DNA of 64,000 nucleotides from SIG299 sp051880375 (GTDB lineage Bacteria > Bacillota > Clostridia > Lachnospirales > Lachnospiraceae). Both the position numbers and the translations under genes were made by a program. The notes under the pieces were generated by a model. That model did no database searches. It was given only the letters and a program-made list of their open reading frames with translations, and was not told where the DNA came from. The DNA is taken from assembly GCA_051880375.1 (NCBI GenBank), contig JBJENV010000065.1, positions 62,001 through 126,000 on the forward strand. The letters are read 5' to 3'. Below are positions 43,809 to 53,574 of the stretch, piece after piece. Within the stretch, counting starts at the first letter, position 1. Each line of letters starts with the position of its first letter.

Positions 43809-43837
43809 TTGACAATATTAGAAGAATGGTTTACAAT
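43809..43837 (+). promoter_or_regulatory. Predicted promoter of aroF-tyrA
   Basis: TTGACA (43809-43814), 17-base spacer, TACAAT (43832-43837), 64 bases before the aroF start codon. Confidence 0.8.
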
Positions 43838-43901
43838 ACAACAGGACTCAGATAAATTGTCATTTTACTATACTTTATCATAGAAAAGAGAGGAAACAGA
43901 C

Positions 43902-44915
43902 ATGATTGTTGTAATGAAACCGGGAGCACCAAAAAGCTCGATTGAAGAAATTATTTCCAAGGTAAAAGCCACCGGTCTGGATGTGCATTTATCCGAAGGC
44001 AAAGAGGTTACGATTATCGGTATTGTCGGTGATAAATCACGCGTTGCCGATATCAACCTGGAACTGGTAGACGGCGTAGACAAAATTATGCCGGTCACCG
44101 AAAGCTACAAGCTCTCCAACCGAAAATTTCATCCGGAAAATTCGGTTGTGCGCGTCGGAAATGTTGCCATCGGTGATAAGGAACTTATCGTAATGTCCGG
44201 GCCGTGTGCGGTGGAATCCGAAGAACAGGTACTTGCTACCGCACGTGCCATCAAAGCCTCCGGTGCGCAGATTCTGCGCGGAGGTGCTTACAAACCGCGT
44301 ACTTCCCCGTACTCCTTTCAGGGATTGGAGGAAGACGGCTTGAAACTGATGAAAGAGGCAAGAGAAGAAACCGGTCTTTCCGTTGTCTGCGAAGTAACGA
44401 GCCAAAAGGCAATAGAAACTGCCGTCCGGTATGTGGACATGCTCCAAATCGGTGCAAGAAACATGCAGAATTTCTATTTGCTTAAGGAAGCCGGAAAAAC
44501 CAAGCTTCCGGTTCTTTTAAAGCGTGGCTTATCCGCAACGATTGACGAGTGGCTCAATGCCGCAGAATACATTATGGCAGAGGGAAACCCGAATGTCGTA
44601 CTTTGCGAACGCGGCATCCGTACCTTTGAAACCGCAACAAGAAATACTCTTGATTTAAGTGCAGTTCCTGTCATCAAGTCAAAGAGCCATCTGCCGATTA
44701 TTGTAGACCCAAGCCATGCAACCGGCGTCAGAGGCTATGTTGCCCCTCTTGCAAAGGCTGCCGTTGCCTGCGGCTGTGACGGTCTGATGATTGAAACACA
44801 TCCGAATCCGGCATGTGCTCTCTCCGACGGACCTCAGTCACTTAACTTTGAACAGTTTGACGAGTTGATGAACGAACTTCGTCCGTTTGTACAGTTAGTC
44901 GGAAAAACACTGTAA
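43902..44915 (+). CDS. aroF: 3-deoxy-7-phosphoheptulonate synthase (DAHP synthase)
   Basis: 337 residues. An N-terminal ferredoxin-like regulatory domain (MIVVMKPGAPKSSIEEIISKVKATGL) precedes the type I beta barrel with GPCAVESEEQ, RGGAYKPRTSPYSFQG and IIVDPSHATGVRG. It joins phosphoenolpyruvate and erythrose 4-phosphate, the entry to aromatic amino acids. AGAGGAAAC precedes the ATG. With tyrA following after 57 bases, the unit looks directed at tyrosine, so feedback through the N-terminal domain is plausible. Confidence 0.97.
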   Translation: MIVVMKPGAPKSSIEEIISKVKATGLDVHLSEGKEVTIIGIVGDKSRVADINLELVDGVDKIMPVTESYKLSNRKFHPENSVVRVGNVAIGDKELIVMSGPCAVESEEQVLATARAIKASGAQILRGGAYKPRTSPYSFQGLEEDGLKLMKEAREETGLSVVCEVTSQKAIETAVRYVDMLQIGARNMQNFYLLKEAGKTKLPVLLKRGLSATIDEWLNAAEYIMAEGNPNVVLCERGIRTFETATRNTLDLSAVPVIKSKSHLPIIVDPSHATGVRGYVAPLAKAAVACGCDGLMIETHPNPACALSDGPQSLNFEQFDELMNELRPFVQLVGKTL

Positions 44916-44972
44916 CATATACTATATCATCAGCCGACGCAAGGCTGCATCGGCATTCCGGAGGTTTCCTTT

Positions 44973-46070
44973 ATGTCACATTTTGGTTTTATCGGTTTTG
45001 GTTTAATCGGAGGTTCCATTGCACGGGCGCTGAAGGCTCTGCCTGCGCCTCCGGTGCTGACGGCATATCAGTACCGTTCCACCCCATCCCGCTCGCTTAC
45101 ACTTGCATTGGAAGAGAAAACGCTTGATTACATTACAAATGACCTGTCTGAACTCTCCTCCTGTGATATGATATTTTTATGCGCTCCGGTACAGAAAAAT
45201 CTGGAATACCTTCCGATGCTAAAAGATGTGATTTCTCCTACCTGCATTCTAACCGATGTCGGAAGCGTCAAAGGACAGATTCATCAACGAATTACGGAGC
45301 TTCACATGGAAGACTGCTTTATCGGCGGTCATCCGATGACCGGCTCGGAGAAAACAGGCTATGAACATTCCAGTGCGCTCTTAATGGAAAACGCATATTA
45401 TATTCTGACACCAACCAGCAAAACAACGGAAGAAGCTATAAAAAGATATTCTACACTTGTAGAGCAAATGGGTTCCATTCCGGTCATCCTAGACCCGGCG
45501 GAACATGACCGCATTACTGCAGCCATCAGCCATGTACCTCATCTGATTGCGGCTCAGCTGGTCAACCTCATCCGCACCTCCGGTCCGCTAGAATCGAAAA
45601 TGCGCCTTCTTGCTGCCGGCGGCTTTAAGGATATTACAAGAATCGCATCTTCTTCTCCCGAGCTTTGGGAAAATATCTGTTTAGAAAACAAAGAAAGTGT
45701 CTGTGAAGTATTAAGGCAGTATCAAAGCCTTCTTTCCGATGCGCTTACTGCCGTAGAACAGGAAAATTCCGATGCCCTGTACCGTCTGTTTGACGATGCC
45801 GGGACTTACCGCAGCTCCATTCCTGCCCGCACCTCCGGTATTTTAGCTACCGTTTATGAACTGTTTGTCGATATCAAGGATGAAACAGGTGCTCTGGCCT
45901 CCCTTGCAGCACTGCTTTCCAGTCACAGCATCAGTATCAAAAATATCGGAATTCTGCATAACCGGGAATTTGAACAGGGCGTACTTCGCGTTGAATTTTA
46001 CAGTGAAGAATGCAGGCAGCAGGCAATTCGGATATTGACGCAAAACGGTTATTATATTTACGTCCGCTGA
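44973..46070 (+). CDS. tyrA: Prephenate dehydrogenase with C-terminal ACT domain
   Basis: 365 residues. NAD-binding GFGLIGGSIARAL, LTDVGSVKGQIH and the substrate block GGHPMTGSEKTGYEHSSALLMENAYYILTP are present, then a helical dimer domain, then an ACT-type module from about residue 290 (LAALLSSHSISIKNIGILHNREFEQGVLRVEFY) that usually binds tyrosine. GGAGG precedes the ATG. A small GCCGA/TCGGC hairpin sits in the gap after aroF. Confidence 0.95.
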   Translation: MSHFGFIGFGLIGGSIARALKALPAPPVLTAYQYRSTPSRSLTLALEEKTLDYITNDLSELSSCDMIFLCAPVQKNLEYLPMLKDVISPTCILTDVGSVKGQIHQRITELHMEDCFIGGHPMTGSEKTGYEHSSALLMENAYYILTPTSKTTEEAIKRYSTLVEQMGSIPVILDPAEHDRITAAISHVPHLIAAQLVNLIRTSGPLESKMRLLAAGGFKDITRIASSSPELWENICLENKESVCEVLRQYQSLLSDALTAVEQENSDALYRLFDDAGTYRSSIPARTSGILATVYELFVDIKDETGALASLAALLSSHSISIKNIGILHNREFEQGVLRVEFYSEECRQQAIRILTQNGYYIYVR

Positions 46071-46107
46071 TATTTTTCTACGCTTGTAGTATTTCAGCAT
46101 ACATCAT

Positions 46108-46154
46108 AAAAAAGGTTCCGATTCTGTCGAATGGCAGTCATCGGAACCTTTTTT
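46108..46154. terminator. Bidirectional terminator between tyrA and the 88-residue gene
   Basis: AAAAAAGGTTCCGAT pairs with ATCGGAACCTTTTTT, a 15-base stem with T runs on both strands. Confidence 0.92.
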
Positions 46155-46179
46155 CTATGTGTTACGCAGCAACCGCTTC

Positions 46180-46446
46180 CTACTTTTCCAGGTAGTTTTT
46201 TACCTTCTGCATTGCTTTCAGCAAATCCTTCGGATGCTCCTCTGCCAGTTCATACATGGCATCTAACAGCACACGGTGCATATCTTCTTTTTCCTCTTCC
46301 TCCGGTGCTTCCTCCAGAATCACACGATACAGCATTGCAACGTCTTCTTCCGACAGCTCATCGTAATTTACTTCCAGATAATCCATAATGGAATCTATTT
46401 CTTCTTTTGCAAACTCCATCATATCGTCATATTGTTCTTTTGTCAT
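46180..46446 (-). CDS. Small acidic helical protein of unknown function
   Basis: 88 residues, very rich in Glu and Asp, with regular helical heptads (YDDMMEFAKEEIDSIMDYLEVNYDELSEEDVAMLYRVILEEAPEEEEKEDMHRVLLDAMYELAEEHPKDLLKAMQ). AAAGGAAA precedes the ATG. I do not recognise a family. It follows queA by 32 bases in the same direction and ends at a strong terminator, so it is the last gene of the spoIID-like/queA transcript. Confidence 0.75.
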   Translation of the reverse strand: MTKEQYDDMMEFAKEEIDSIMDYLEVNYDELSEEDVAMLYRVILEEAPEEEEKEDMHRVLLDAMYELAEEHPKDLLKAMQKVKNYLEK

Positions 46447-46478
46447 GTCAATTTCCTTTCCGTACCGTTTTTATTATA

Positions 46479-47534
46479 TCAGATAATCAGCATCGCATCC
46501 CCGAACGAGAAAAAGCGATACCGCTCTCTTACTGCTTCTTCGTATGCCGCCAGTACATGCTCACGTCCTGCCAGTGCCGAAACGAGCATCAGCAGAGTGG
46601 ATTCCGGCAGGTGGAAGTTTGTAATCAGACCGTCCAGTACCTTGAAGTGATAACCGGGATAAATAAAAATACTCGTATCTTCCTCTTTCGCCTGTACGAA
46701 ACCGTTTTCATCCGCCGCCGACTCAATCGTCCGGCAGCTCGTCGTTCCGACGCAGATGACCCTTCCGCCGTTTTTCTTTGTATCGTTGATTTTCTTTGCT
46801 TCCTCCGGAAGAATCTGATAGGATTCCGTGTGCATATGGTGGTCTAAAATGTTGTCCTCCTTGACCGGGCGGAAAGTTCCCAAACCTACATGAAGCGTAA
46901 CATTGGCGATGGTAACTCCTTTTGCCTCAATTTCCGCCAAAAGCTCCTTCGTAAAATGCAGTCCTGCCGTCGGTGCCGCCGCAGAACCTTCATGCTTTGC
47001 ATACACCGTCTGATAGCGGTTTTTATCCTGAAGCTTATGCGTAATATAGGGAGGCAGCGGCATCTGCCCGAGCCGGTCCAGAATTTCTTCAAAAATTCCG
47101 TCGTAATGGAACTGTATAAGACGGTTTCCCTCCTCTACAATATCCAGTACCTCCGCAGTAAGACAACCGTCGCCGAATTTGATTCTTGTTCCCGGTTTCG
47201 CCTTCTTACCGGGCTTTACAAGCGTTTCCCAGATATCGTTTTCTCTGCGCTTTAAAAGCAGCACTTCAATCTGCGCGCCCTTTTCCGCCTCAGACTGTCC
47301 TTCCCTTGCCGGAAGAATTCTTTCTCCGATCAGCCTTGCCGGAATGACCTTCGTGTTGTTTAACACAAGACAGTCGCCCGGTTTGACATAATTCAAAATA
47401 TCACGGAACGTATGATGCTCATAAGCACCGGTTGTTTTATCCAGTACCAGAAGCCTTGATGCAGAACGGTCCTCTAACGGGTCCTGCGCAATTAACTCCT
47501 CCGGTAATTCAAAGTAAAAATCCTGTTTCCTCAT
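46479..47534 (-). CDS. queA: S-adenosylmethionine:tRNA ribosyltransferase-isomerase
   Basis: 351 residues, full length. It starts MRKQDFYFELPEELIAQDPLEDRSASRLLVLDK and carries GPTAGLHFT-type AAAPTAGLHFTKELL and the C-terminal TNFHLPESTLLMLVSALAG. It builds epoxyqueuosine in tRNA anticodons. It overlaps the SpoIID-like gene by ATGA. No tgt or other queuosine gene is in the window, although queA and tgt are often adjacent in Clostridia. Confidence 0.98.
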   Translation of the reverse strand: MRKQDFYFELPEELIAQDPLEDRSASRLLVLDKTTGAYEHHTFRDILNYVKPGDCLVLNNTKVIPARLIGERILPAREGQSEAEKGAQIEVLLLKRRENDIWETLVKPGKKAKPGTRIKFGDGCLTAEVLDIVEEGNRLIQFHYDGIFEEILDRLGQMPLPPYITHKLQDKNRYQTVYAKHEGSAAAPTAGLHFTKELLAEIEAKGVTIANVTLHVGLGTFRPVKEDNILDHHMHTESYQILPEEAKKINDTKKNGGRVICVGTTSCRTIESAADENGFVQAKEEDTSIFIYPGYHFKVLDGLITNFHLPESTLLMLVSALAGREHVLAAYEEAVRERYRFFSFGDAMLII

Positions 47535-49174
47535 CTGACCTTTGCTCCTGTAAAATAATATTCTATGATTTCTTTATAAGAAAAGCCTGCCTCCGCCATA
47601 CCCTGCGCCCCCGACTGGCTCATGCCGACGCCATGCCCGTAGCCCATGCCTGCAAACAGAAGCGTATCCTCGTCTGCCGGTGCGGTACACGGATAATTCA
47701 TCAGATTCTCTGCTCCTCTCACAATATACTGCTCTGCCGAAGCGGATGCCTTTGTTATACCGCCCGCCGAAAGGAGGTACGAATCGCTGATGCGCTGCTC
47801 TCTGCTGCCGCCTGCTCCCGTGATGGTCACAAGGTCCGGCGTTTCAGCGCTTTCGACTATTTTAAATTTCGTACTGTAAAGACCAAATAATGTACGGATT
47901 GCCGACTCCTGAATCGTTGTTTCTCCCTTTGTTCCGGTAACTAAAAGAGCGTATACTCTTCCGGTATCGGTAAAACTGGTCGCCTTCACGTTTTGGATCG
48001 TGCCAAGCGACATTCCTTTTAACTCCAGCAGCTTTCCCAACTCCTGTTTTGTCATGGAAACAAGCCACGGCTTTTTTGCCGGATTTGTTTCATAAAGGTC
48101 TGTCACGCTGACCAGATAAGGCTTTTCCACCGCCCATGCCTCTTTCGAGGACTCCGTACGTCCGCCGCTCGTAGAAAAGAAATATGCCGCAACGACCTGA
48201 TTACCGTAGCATACCATTTCTCCCTTTGTTTCCTTTACTGCGGCAGTTGCCTTTGCAGTTTCCGCCAAATATCCTTTATATACCTGTGAAGACGTTGTGT
48301 CAACCATTTTATAGCCTTTTTTTGCATTTGATGCTCCCGAATAGCCTGCCTTGATCAGAGCATAGCTTCTGGAACAGACCGCCTGCGCCTTCAACGCCTC
48401 ATTATGCCACACAGAAGGCATTTCCGAAGCAACCACGCTGTAAAGGTACTCTTCGATCGGCACGATGTTGACAGCCGTCAGCGTCGCTTTATTGTAGCGT
48501 CCGATTTCCATTCTGCCGCGGTATACACGGGTGCCCATATCAACACAGGCAACACCGCTGTCTTCATATGTCGTAACCGGGCGGAACTGCGGATATGCCA
48601 TATGGCTGTCCACATCCATTAAAAAGGTTCCGAAGCTTCCTTTTACCCAGATGCGATAGTTATTGCCCGGCAGAATTTTTGCTTCCGCACAGCCGTTTTC
48701 CCATGCAAGCCGCTCCTTTAACGTCTCCATCTCCGAATAACTGCCGCTTCCGCCCACATACACGTACCAGGTGCATTGATAGACACAGACCGGATACGCC
48801 GCATAACCGGCATCCTGTAATGCGGCTGCGACCTGTCCGGCTGCCGAATAGCTTCCATACACCTCCGGAAGACATACAAAGTAACCGGAAGCAGGCGTAA
48901 ACGTAAAGCCCTCCGTACTATAGAGCACTGTTTCCTGTAAGTAGCTCCTGCCGACGCAGTAGCCGATGCCGAGCGCGCTGTTTTCTATGGTAATACTCTG
49001 CTTACCGGAATAAAGTGCGGTCAGCCCGACTCTGATTTCCTCTCCTGCGTTAATTAGCTCCGTTTTTGCATAAAGTCTCTGCTTCGCCGCCACTGCTGTC
49101 AGGAGAAGCAGCAGCACTCCTGCAGCCATCGTCCGGAGCCTCCTTTTATGCATTCCTTTTCTTTTCTGTTTCAT
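47531..49174 (-). CDS. SpoIID/LytB-domain cell-wall protein
   Basis: 547 residues from MKQKRKGMHKRRLRTMAAGVLLLLLTAVAA; AAAGGG lies 6 bases upstream, and the longer frame to 49228 lacks a site. A single N-terminal helix anchors or exports it. Residues about 100-170 look SPOR-like (FVCLPEVYGSYSAAGQVAAALQDAGYAAYPV). The SpoIID domain follows (NIVPIEEYLYSVVASEMPSVWHNEALKAQAVCSRSYALIKAG), ending MGYGHGVGMSQSGAQGMAEAGFSYKEIIEYYFTGAKV. SpoIID is a lytic transglycosylase of engulfment; this longer paralogue may act on peptidoglycan outside sporulation. Confidence 0.88.
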   Translation of the reverse strand: MKQKRKGMHKRRLRTMAAGVLLLLLTAVAAKQRLYAKTELINAGEEIRVGLTALYSGKQSITIENSALGIGYCVGRSYLQETVLYSTEGFTFTPASGYFVCLPEVYGSYSAAGQVAAALQDAGYAAYPVCVYQCTWYVYVGGSGSYSEMETLKERLAWENGCAEAKILPGNNYRIWVKGSFGTFLMDVDSHMAYPQFRPVTTYEDSGVACVDMGTRVYRGRMEIGRYNKATLTAVNIVPIEEYLYSVVASEMPSVWHNEALKAQAVCSRSYALIKAGYSGASNAKKGYKMVDTTSSQVYKGYLAETAKATAAVKETKGEMVCYGNQVVAAYFFSTSGGRTESSKEAWAVEKPYLVSVTDLYETNPAKKPWLVSMTKQELGKLLELKGMSLGTIQNVKATSFTDTGRVYALLVTGTKGETTIQESAIRTLFGLYSTKFKIVESAETPDLVTITGAGGSREQRISDSYLLSAGGITKASASAEQYIVRGAENLMNYPCTAPADEDTLLFAGMGYGHGVGMSQSGAQGMAEAGFSYKEIIEYYFTGAKVR

Positions 49175-49237
49175 ACATTTCCCTTTCCGTACAGCTTCAT
49201 TGTAACCGATTCGTGTGAGATATTCCATAAGAAATTT

Positions 49238-49268
49238 ACTTATTTTTAATTGAACTTTAAAAATAAGT
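49238..49268. promoter_or_regulatory. Operator-like inverted repeat over the activase promoter
   Basis: ACTTATTTTTAA (49238-49249) and TTAAAAATAAGT (49257-49268) are perfect 12-base complements around TTGAACT, which contains the -35 box. A dimeric repressor bound here would cover the promoter. Confidence 0.7.
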
Positions 49269-49278
49269 GTTGTACAAT
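49250..49278 (+). promoter_or_regulatory. Predicted promoter of the acyl-CoA dehydratase activase gene
   Basis: TTGAAC (49250-49255), 17-base spacer, TACAAT (49273-49278), 83 bases before the start codon. Confidence 0.75.
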
Positions 49279-49361
49279 AAACATAATTTTATGTCTGACC
49301 TTAAGACTTCCCCGTTGTCTTTACAAAAATCGGAGAAACTGAAGAAAAGGAGCATCTATTC

Positions 49362-52300
49362 ATGACTCAATATACCTTAGGAATCGATATCGGTTCCACT
49401 ACCGTAAAAACAGCACTCTTAGACGCATCCGGCACTCTTGTCTTTTCGGCATATGAGCGCCATTATGCAGATATTCAGGGCACCCTTTCCGGCATTCTTA
49501 CCAAAGCGCGCGAACAGCTTGGATCGTTTGAAGTACGCGCGGCGATTACCGGCTCGGGCGGTCTTACGCTTGCGGGACATATGAAGCTTCCGTTTCTTCA
49601 GGAAGTGGTTGCCGTGGCATCCGCCCTGCAGCAGTATGCCCCTCGTACCGATGTTGCCATCGAGCTTGGCGGTGAGGATGCAAAAATCATTTACTTCACC
49701 GGCGGCATTGAGCAGCGTATGAACGGTATCTGCGCCGGCGGTACCGGCTCGTTTATCGACCAGATGGCATCCCTCTTAAAAACCGATGCCGCAGGCTTAA
49801 ACGAATATGCCAAGAGCTATCAGGCCATTTATCCGATTGCGGCCCGTTGCGGCGTTTTTGCAAAATCAGACATCCAGCCGTTAATCAATGAAGGAGCTTC
49901 CAAACCGGATCTTGCCGCATCCATTTTCCAGGCCGTTGTCAACCAGACCATCAGCGGTCTTGCCTGCGGTAAGCCAATCCGCGGCAACATTGCATTTCTC
50001 GGAGGACCGCTCCACTTTTTGACAGAGTTAAAGGCTGCTTTTGTCCGTACCTTAAATCTGACGCCGGAGCAGGTCATTGCTCCGCCGGATTCTCATCTGT
50101 TTGCGGCCATCGGCTCTGCGCAGAACGCTACGTCCGAACCGGTTCTCATTGACGACCTGATTACCCAGCTGACGAACGGCATCGTCATGGACTTTGAAGT
50201 AACCCGCATGGAGCCGTTGTTTGCAGACGAAGCACAATACGACGAATTTACCAGACGCCATGCCGTACATACCGTAAAAAAAGCTTCTCTTGCCGATTAC
50301 CGCGGCAACTGCTTTCTCGGCATCGATGCCGGTTCCACAACAACAAAGGCAGCTCTGGTCGGCGAAGACGGGACTCTTTTATATTCCTTTTACCAGAACA
50401 ACAACGGAAGCCCGTTAAAAACTACGATTAAAGCCATCAAGGATATTTATGAAAAGCTGCCGGAGGGTGTCAACATCGTGCGCTCCTGTTCTACCGGTTA
50501 TGGCGAAGCATTGATTAAAGCAGCACTGCTTCTGGACGAGGGAGAAGTAGAAACCGTGGCACATTACTATGCTGCCGCTTTCTTTGACCCTCAGGTAGAC
50601 TGCATTCTCGACATCGGCGGTCAGGATATGAAGTGCATTAAAATCAAAAACGGCACCGTAGACAGCGTGCAGCTCAACGAAGCCTGCTCCTCCGGCTGCG
50701 GTTCCTTCATTGAAACCTTCGCCAAATCCTTAAACTACGAGGTAGCCGATTTTGCAAAGATTGCGCTGTTTGCAAAGAACCCGATTGACCTCGGTACCCG
50801 CTGTACCGTTTTCATGAATTCCAAGGTAAAGCAGGCGCAGAAGGAAGGCGCTTCCGTTGCCGATATTTCCGCCGGACTTGCCTACTCCGTCATCAAAAAT
50901 GCATTATATAAAGTAATCAAGGTATCCGACGCCAAAGACCTCGGAAAAAACATTGTCGTTCAGGGCGGTACCTTCTATAACGATGCAGTACTCAGAAGCT
51001 TTGAACGGATTGCCGACTGTGAAGCCATCCGTCCGGACATTGCGGGAATCATGGGTGCCTTCGGCGCAGCTCTCATTGCAAGAGAACATTACACCGGCGA
51101 GGCTACTACCATGCTCTCCATCGAACAGATTTCGGAGCTGACCTTCGATTCCACCATGACACGTTGTAAAGGCTGTACGAACCATTGTCTGCTGACTGTC
51201 AACCATTTTTCCGGAGGCAGACGTTTCGTGTCCGGAAACCGCTGTGAGCGCGGTCTCGGCAAGGAAAAAACAGACCTCGGCATTCCGAACCTGTATGCTT
51301 ATAAGCTGAAACGCTATTTTTCGTATGAACCGCTGGAGGAATTTGCCGCACCGCGTGGTGTCGTCGGCATTCCTCGTGTGCTGAATCTATACGAGAACTA
51401 TCCGTTCTGGTTCACGCTGTTTACGGAGCTTGGCTACCGTGTCGTACTCTCTCCTGCCTCTACCAGGCAGATTTACGAGCTCGGCATCGAGTCCATTCCG
51501 AGTGAATCCGAATGCTACCCTGCAAAGCTTGCACACGGCCATGTTTCGTGGCTGTTAAAGCAGGGCATCCGCTACATCTTCTATCCTTGCATTCCTTACG
51601 AGCGCAAGGAGTTTGAAGGTTCCGGAAACCACTACAACTGCCCGATTGTCACCTCCTACGGTGAAAATATCAAGAACAATGTCGAGGAATTAAAGAATCC
51701 GGACATTACGTTCCAAAACCCGTTCCTTTCTCTGGAAAGCGAAGAAATCGTAAGCAAACGACTGGTAGAGGTACTTGGAGAAGCAAACCATATCCCTGCA
51801 CAGGAAATCGAAGCCGCCGTAAAGAAAGCATGGGCAGAATTAGAAGCTGCAAGAAATGATATGAAGAAAGCAGGCGAGGCTGCCGTTGCCTATGTAAAAG
51901 AGCATGACTGCTTAGGCATCGTGCTTGCCGGCCGTCCGTACCATATTGACCCGGAAATCAACCACGGTATTCCTGAGCTGATTACCTCCTACGGCGTTGC
52001 GGTTCTGACGGAAGACAGTGTCTCCCATCTTGCACAGGTAGACCGCCCGACGATTGTCGTGGATCAGTGGATGTACCACTCCCGTCTGTATGCCGCCGCT
52101 TCCTATGTGCGCACCAACCCGAATCTGGAACTGATTCAGCTCAATTCGTTCGGCTGCGGTCTGGATGCGGTTACCACCGATCAGGTTTCGGATATTCTGA
52201 CCGGCTCGGGCAAGATTTATACGGTATTAAAAATTGATGAGGTCAACAACCTCGGTGCTGCCAGAATCCGCATCCGCTCTCTTCTTTCCGCAGTAAAAGA

Positions 52301-53573
52301 CCGTAAGAGAAAGCATGTGGAAGCAAAACCGGTAAACTCCGCCTACGAACGTGTGATTTTTACCGAAGAAATGCGCAAGGAATATACGATTCTTGTGCCG
52401 CAGATGTCACCGATTCATTTTGAACTGCTGCAGCCAGCGATTGCTTCCTGCGGCTTTAACGTTGACGTCCTGCCGAATCCGTCCCGCTCCGCGGTAGATA
52501 CCGGACTTAAATTCGTAAATAACGACGCCTGCTACCCTTCCCTGATTGTTGTCGGACAATTAATGGAAGCGCTGCAGTCCGGGAAATATGATACCAATAA
52601 GGTTGCTCTGATGATTACGCAGACCGGAGGCGGCTGCCGTGCCACAAATTACATCAGCTTTATCCGCCGTGCTCTGGCAAAAGCAGGCTTAGCGCATATT
52701 CCGGTCGTTTCGTTAAGTGCCTCCGGCATCGAGAAAAACCCGGGATTTACATTCACGCCAAAGCTGATTCTTCGTGCCATGCAGGCCGTTGTGTACGGTG
52801 ATTTGTTTATGCGTGTCGTATACCGCACCCGTCCTTACGAGGCATCTCCTGGCTCGGTCAACGCACTGCACCGCAAATGGGCAGATGTCTGCAAGCGTTC
52901 CGTCACAAACGGAAGCTTCCGTGAATTTAAGCGAAACATCCGTAACATTGTTCATGATTTTGATACGATTCCGTTACTTGACATCAAGAAACCTCGTGTC
53001 GGCATCGTCGGAGAAATCCTTGTGAAGTTCCTTCCGGCAGCAAACAACGATCTGGTCGGACTCCTTGAATCCGAAGGCGCCGAGGCTGTCGTACCGGATT
53101 TGATGGACTTTTTGCTCTACTGCTCGTACAATGCAAACTTTAAGTACGAAGCGCTCGGAAAGAGTAAAAACGCGGCCCGCTTAAACAACCTTGCGATTCG
53201 TTTTTATGAGTTCATGAGAAAAGAAGCAAGAAAGTGCTTAGAGGGAAGCGAACGTTTTGAACCGCAGGCACGTATTGAAAAACTCGCCGAATACGCCTCT
53301 CCTATCGTTTCCTGCGGTAACCAGACCGGTGAAGGCTGGTTCCTTACCGGTGAAATGTTAGAACTGATTCATTCGGGCGTACTGAACATCGTCTGCACCC
53401 AGCCGTTTGCCTGCCTTCCGAACCATGTGGTCGGCAAGGGCGTTATCAAGGAGCTGCGCGCACAGTATCCGAACTCGAATATTGTCGCCGTAGACTACGA
53501 TCCGGGCGCAAGCGAGGTCAACCAGCTGAACAGAATTAAGCTGATGTTGGCAACGGCAAATAAGAATCTTTGA
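49362..53573 (+). CDS. Giant acyl-CoA dehydratase activase (two BadF/BcrA-type ATPase domains plus DUF2229 and HgdB-like part)
   Basis: 1403 residues, normal for this fused family. Two ASKHA ATPase domains are clear: about 3-255 (LGIDIGSTTVKTALLD, NGICAGGTGSFIDQMA) and 318-575 (LGIDAGSTTTKAALVG, NEACSSGCGSFIETFA); each has the cysteine expected to ligate a shared 4Fe-4S cluster. A cysteine knot CKGCTNHC near 610 precedes the DUF2229 region. The C-terminal third resembles 2-hydroxyacyl-CoA dehydratase subunits (CYPSLIVVGQLMEAL, ITQTGGGCRATNYI). The family pumps electrons with ATP; its client substrate is unsettled. It is a single gene with its own promoter and operator, ending at palindromic element copy 2. 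Confidence 0.94.
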   Translation: MTQYTLGIDIGSTTVKTALLDASGTLVFSAYERHYADIQGTLSGILTKAREQLGSFEVRAAITGSGGLTLAGHMKLPFLQEVVAVASALQQYAPRTDVAIELGGEDAKIIYFTGGIEQRMNGICAGGTGSFIDQMASLLKTDAAGLNEYAKSYQAIYPIAARCGVFAKSDIQPLINEGASKPDLAASIFQAVVNQTISGLACGKPIRGNIAFLGGPLHFLTELKAAFVRTLNLTPEQVIAPPDSHLFAAIGSAQNATSEPVLIDDLITQLTNGIVMDFEVTRMEPLFADEAQYDEFTRRHAVHTVKKASLADYRGNCFLGIDAGSTTTKAALVGEDGTLLYSFYQNNNGSPLKTTIKAIKDIYEKLPEGVNIVRSCSTGYGEALIKAALLLDEGEVETVAHYYAAAFFDPQVDCILDIGGQDMKCIKIKNGTVDSVQLNEACSSGCGSFIETFAKSLNYEVADFAKIALFAKNPIDLGTRCTVFMNSKVKQAQKEGASVADISAGLAYSVIKNALYKVIKVSDAKDLGKNIVVQGGTFYNDAVLRSFERIADCEAIRPDIAGIMGAFGAALIAREHYTGEATTMLSIEQISELTFDSTMTRCKGCTNHCLLTVNHFSGGRRFVSGNRCERGLGKEKTDLGIPNLYAYKLKRYFSYEPLEEFAAPRGVVGIPRVLNLYENYPFWFTLFTELGYRVVLSPASTRQIYELGIESIPSESECYPAKLAHGHVSWLLKQGIRYIFYPCIPYERKEFEGSGNHYNCPIVTSYGENIKNNVEELKNPDITFQNPFLSLESEEIVSKRLVEVLGEANHIPAQEIEAAVKKAWAELEAARNDMKKAGEAAVAYVKEHDCLGIVLAGRPYHIDPEINHGIPELITSYGVAVLTEDSVSHLAQVDRPTIVVDQWMYHSRLYAAASYVRTNPNLELIQLNSFGCGLDAVTTDQVSDILTGSGKIYTVLKIDEVNNLGAARIRIRSLLSAVKDRKRKHVEAKPVNSAYERVIFTEEMRKEYTILVPQMSPIHFELLQPAIASCGFNVDVLPNPSRSAVDTGLKFVNNDACYPSLIVVGQLMEALQSGKYDTNKVALMITQTGGGCRATNYISFIRRALAKAGLAHIPVVSLSASGIEKNPGFTFTPKLILRAMQAVVYGDLFMRVVYRTRPYEASPGSVNALHRKWADVCKRSVTNGSFREFKRNIRNIVHDFDTIPLLDIKKPRVGIVGEILVKFLPAANNDLVGLLESEGAEAVVPDLMDFLLYCSYNANFKYEALGKSKNAARLNNLAIRFYEFMRKEARKCLEGSERFEPQARIEKLAEYASPIVSCGNQTGEGWFLTGEMLELIHSGVLNIVCTQPFACLPNHVVGKGVIKELRAQYPNSNIVAVDYDPGASEVNQLNRIKLMLATANKNL

Positions 53574-53574
53574 T

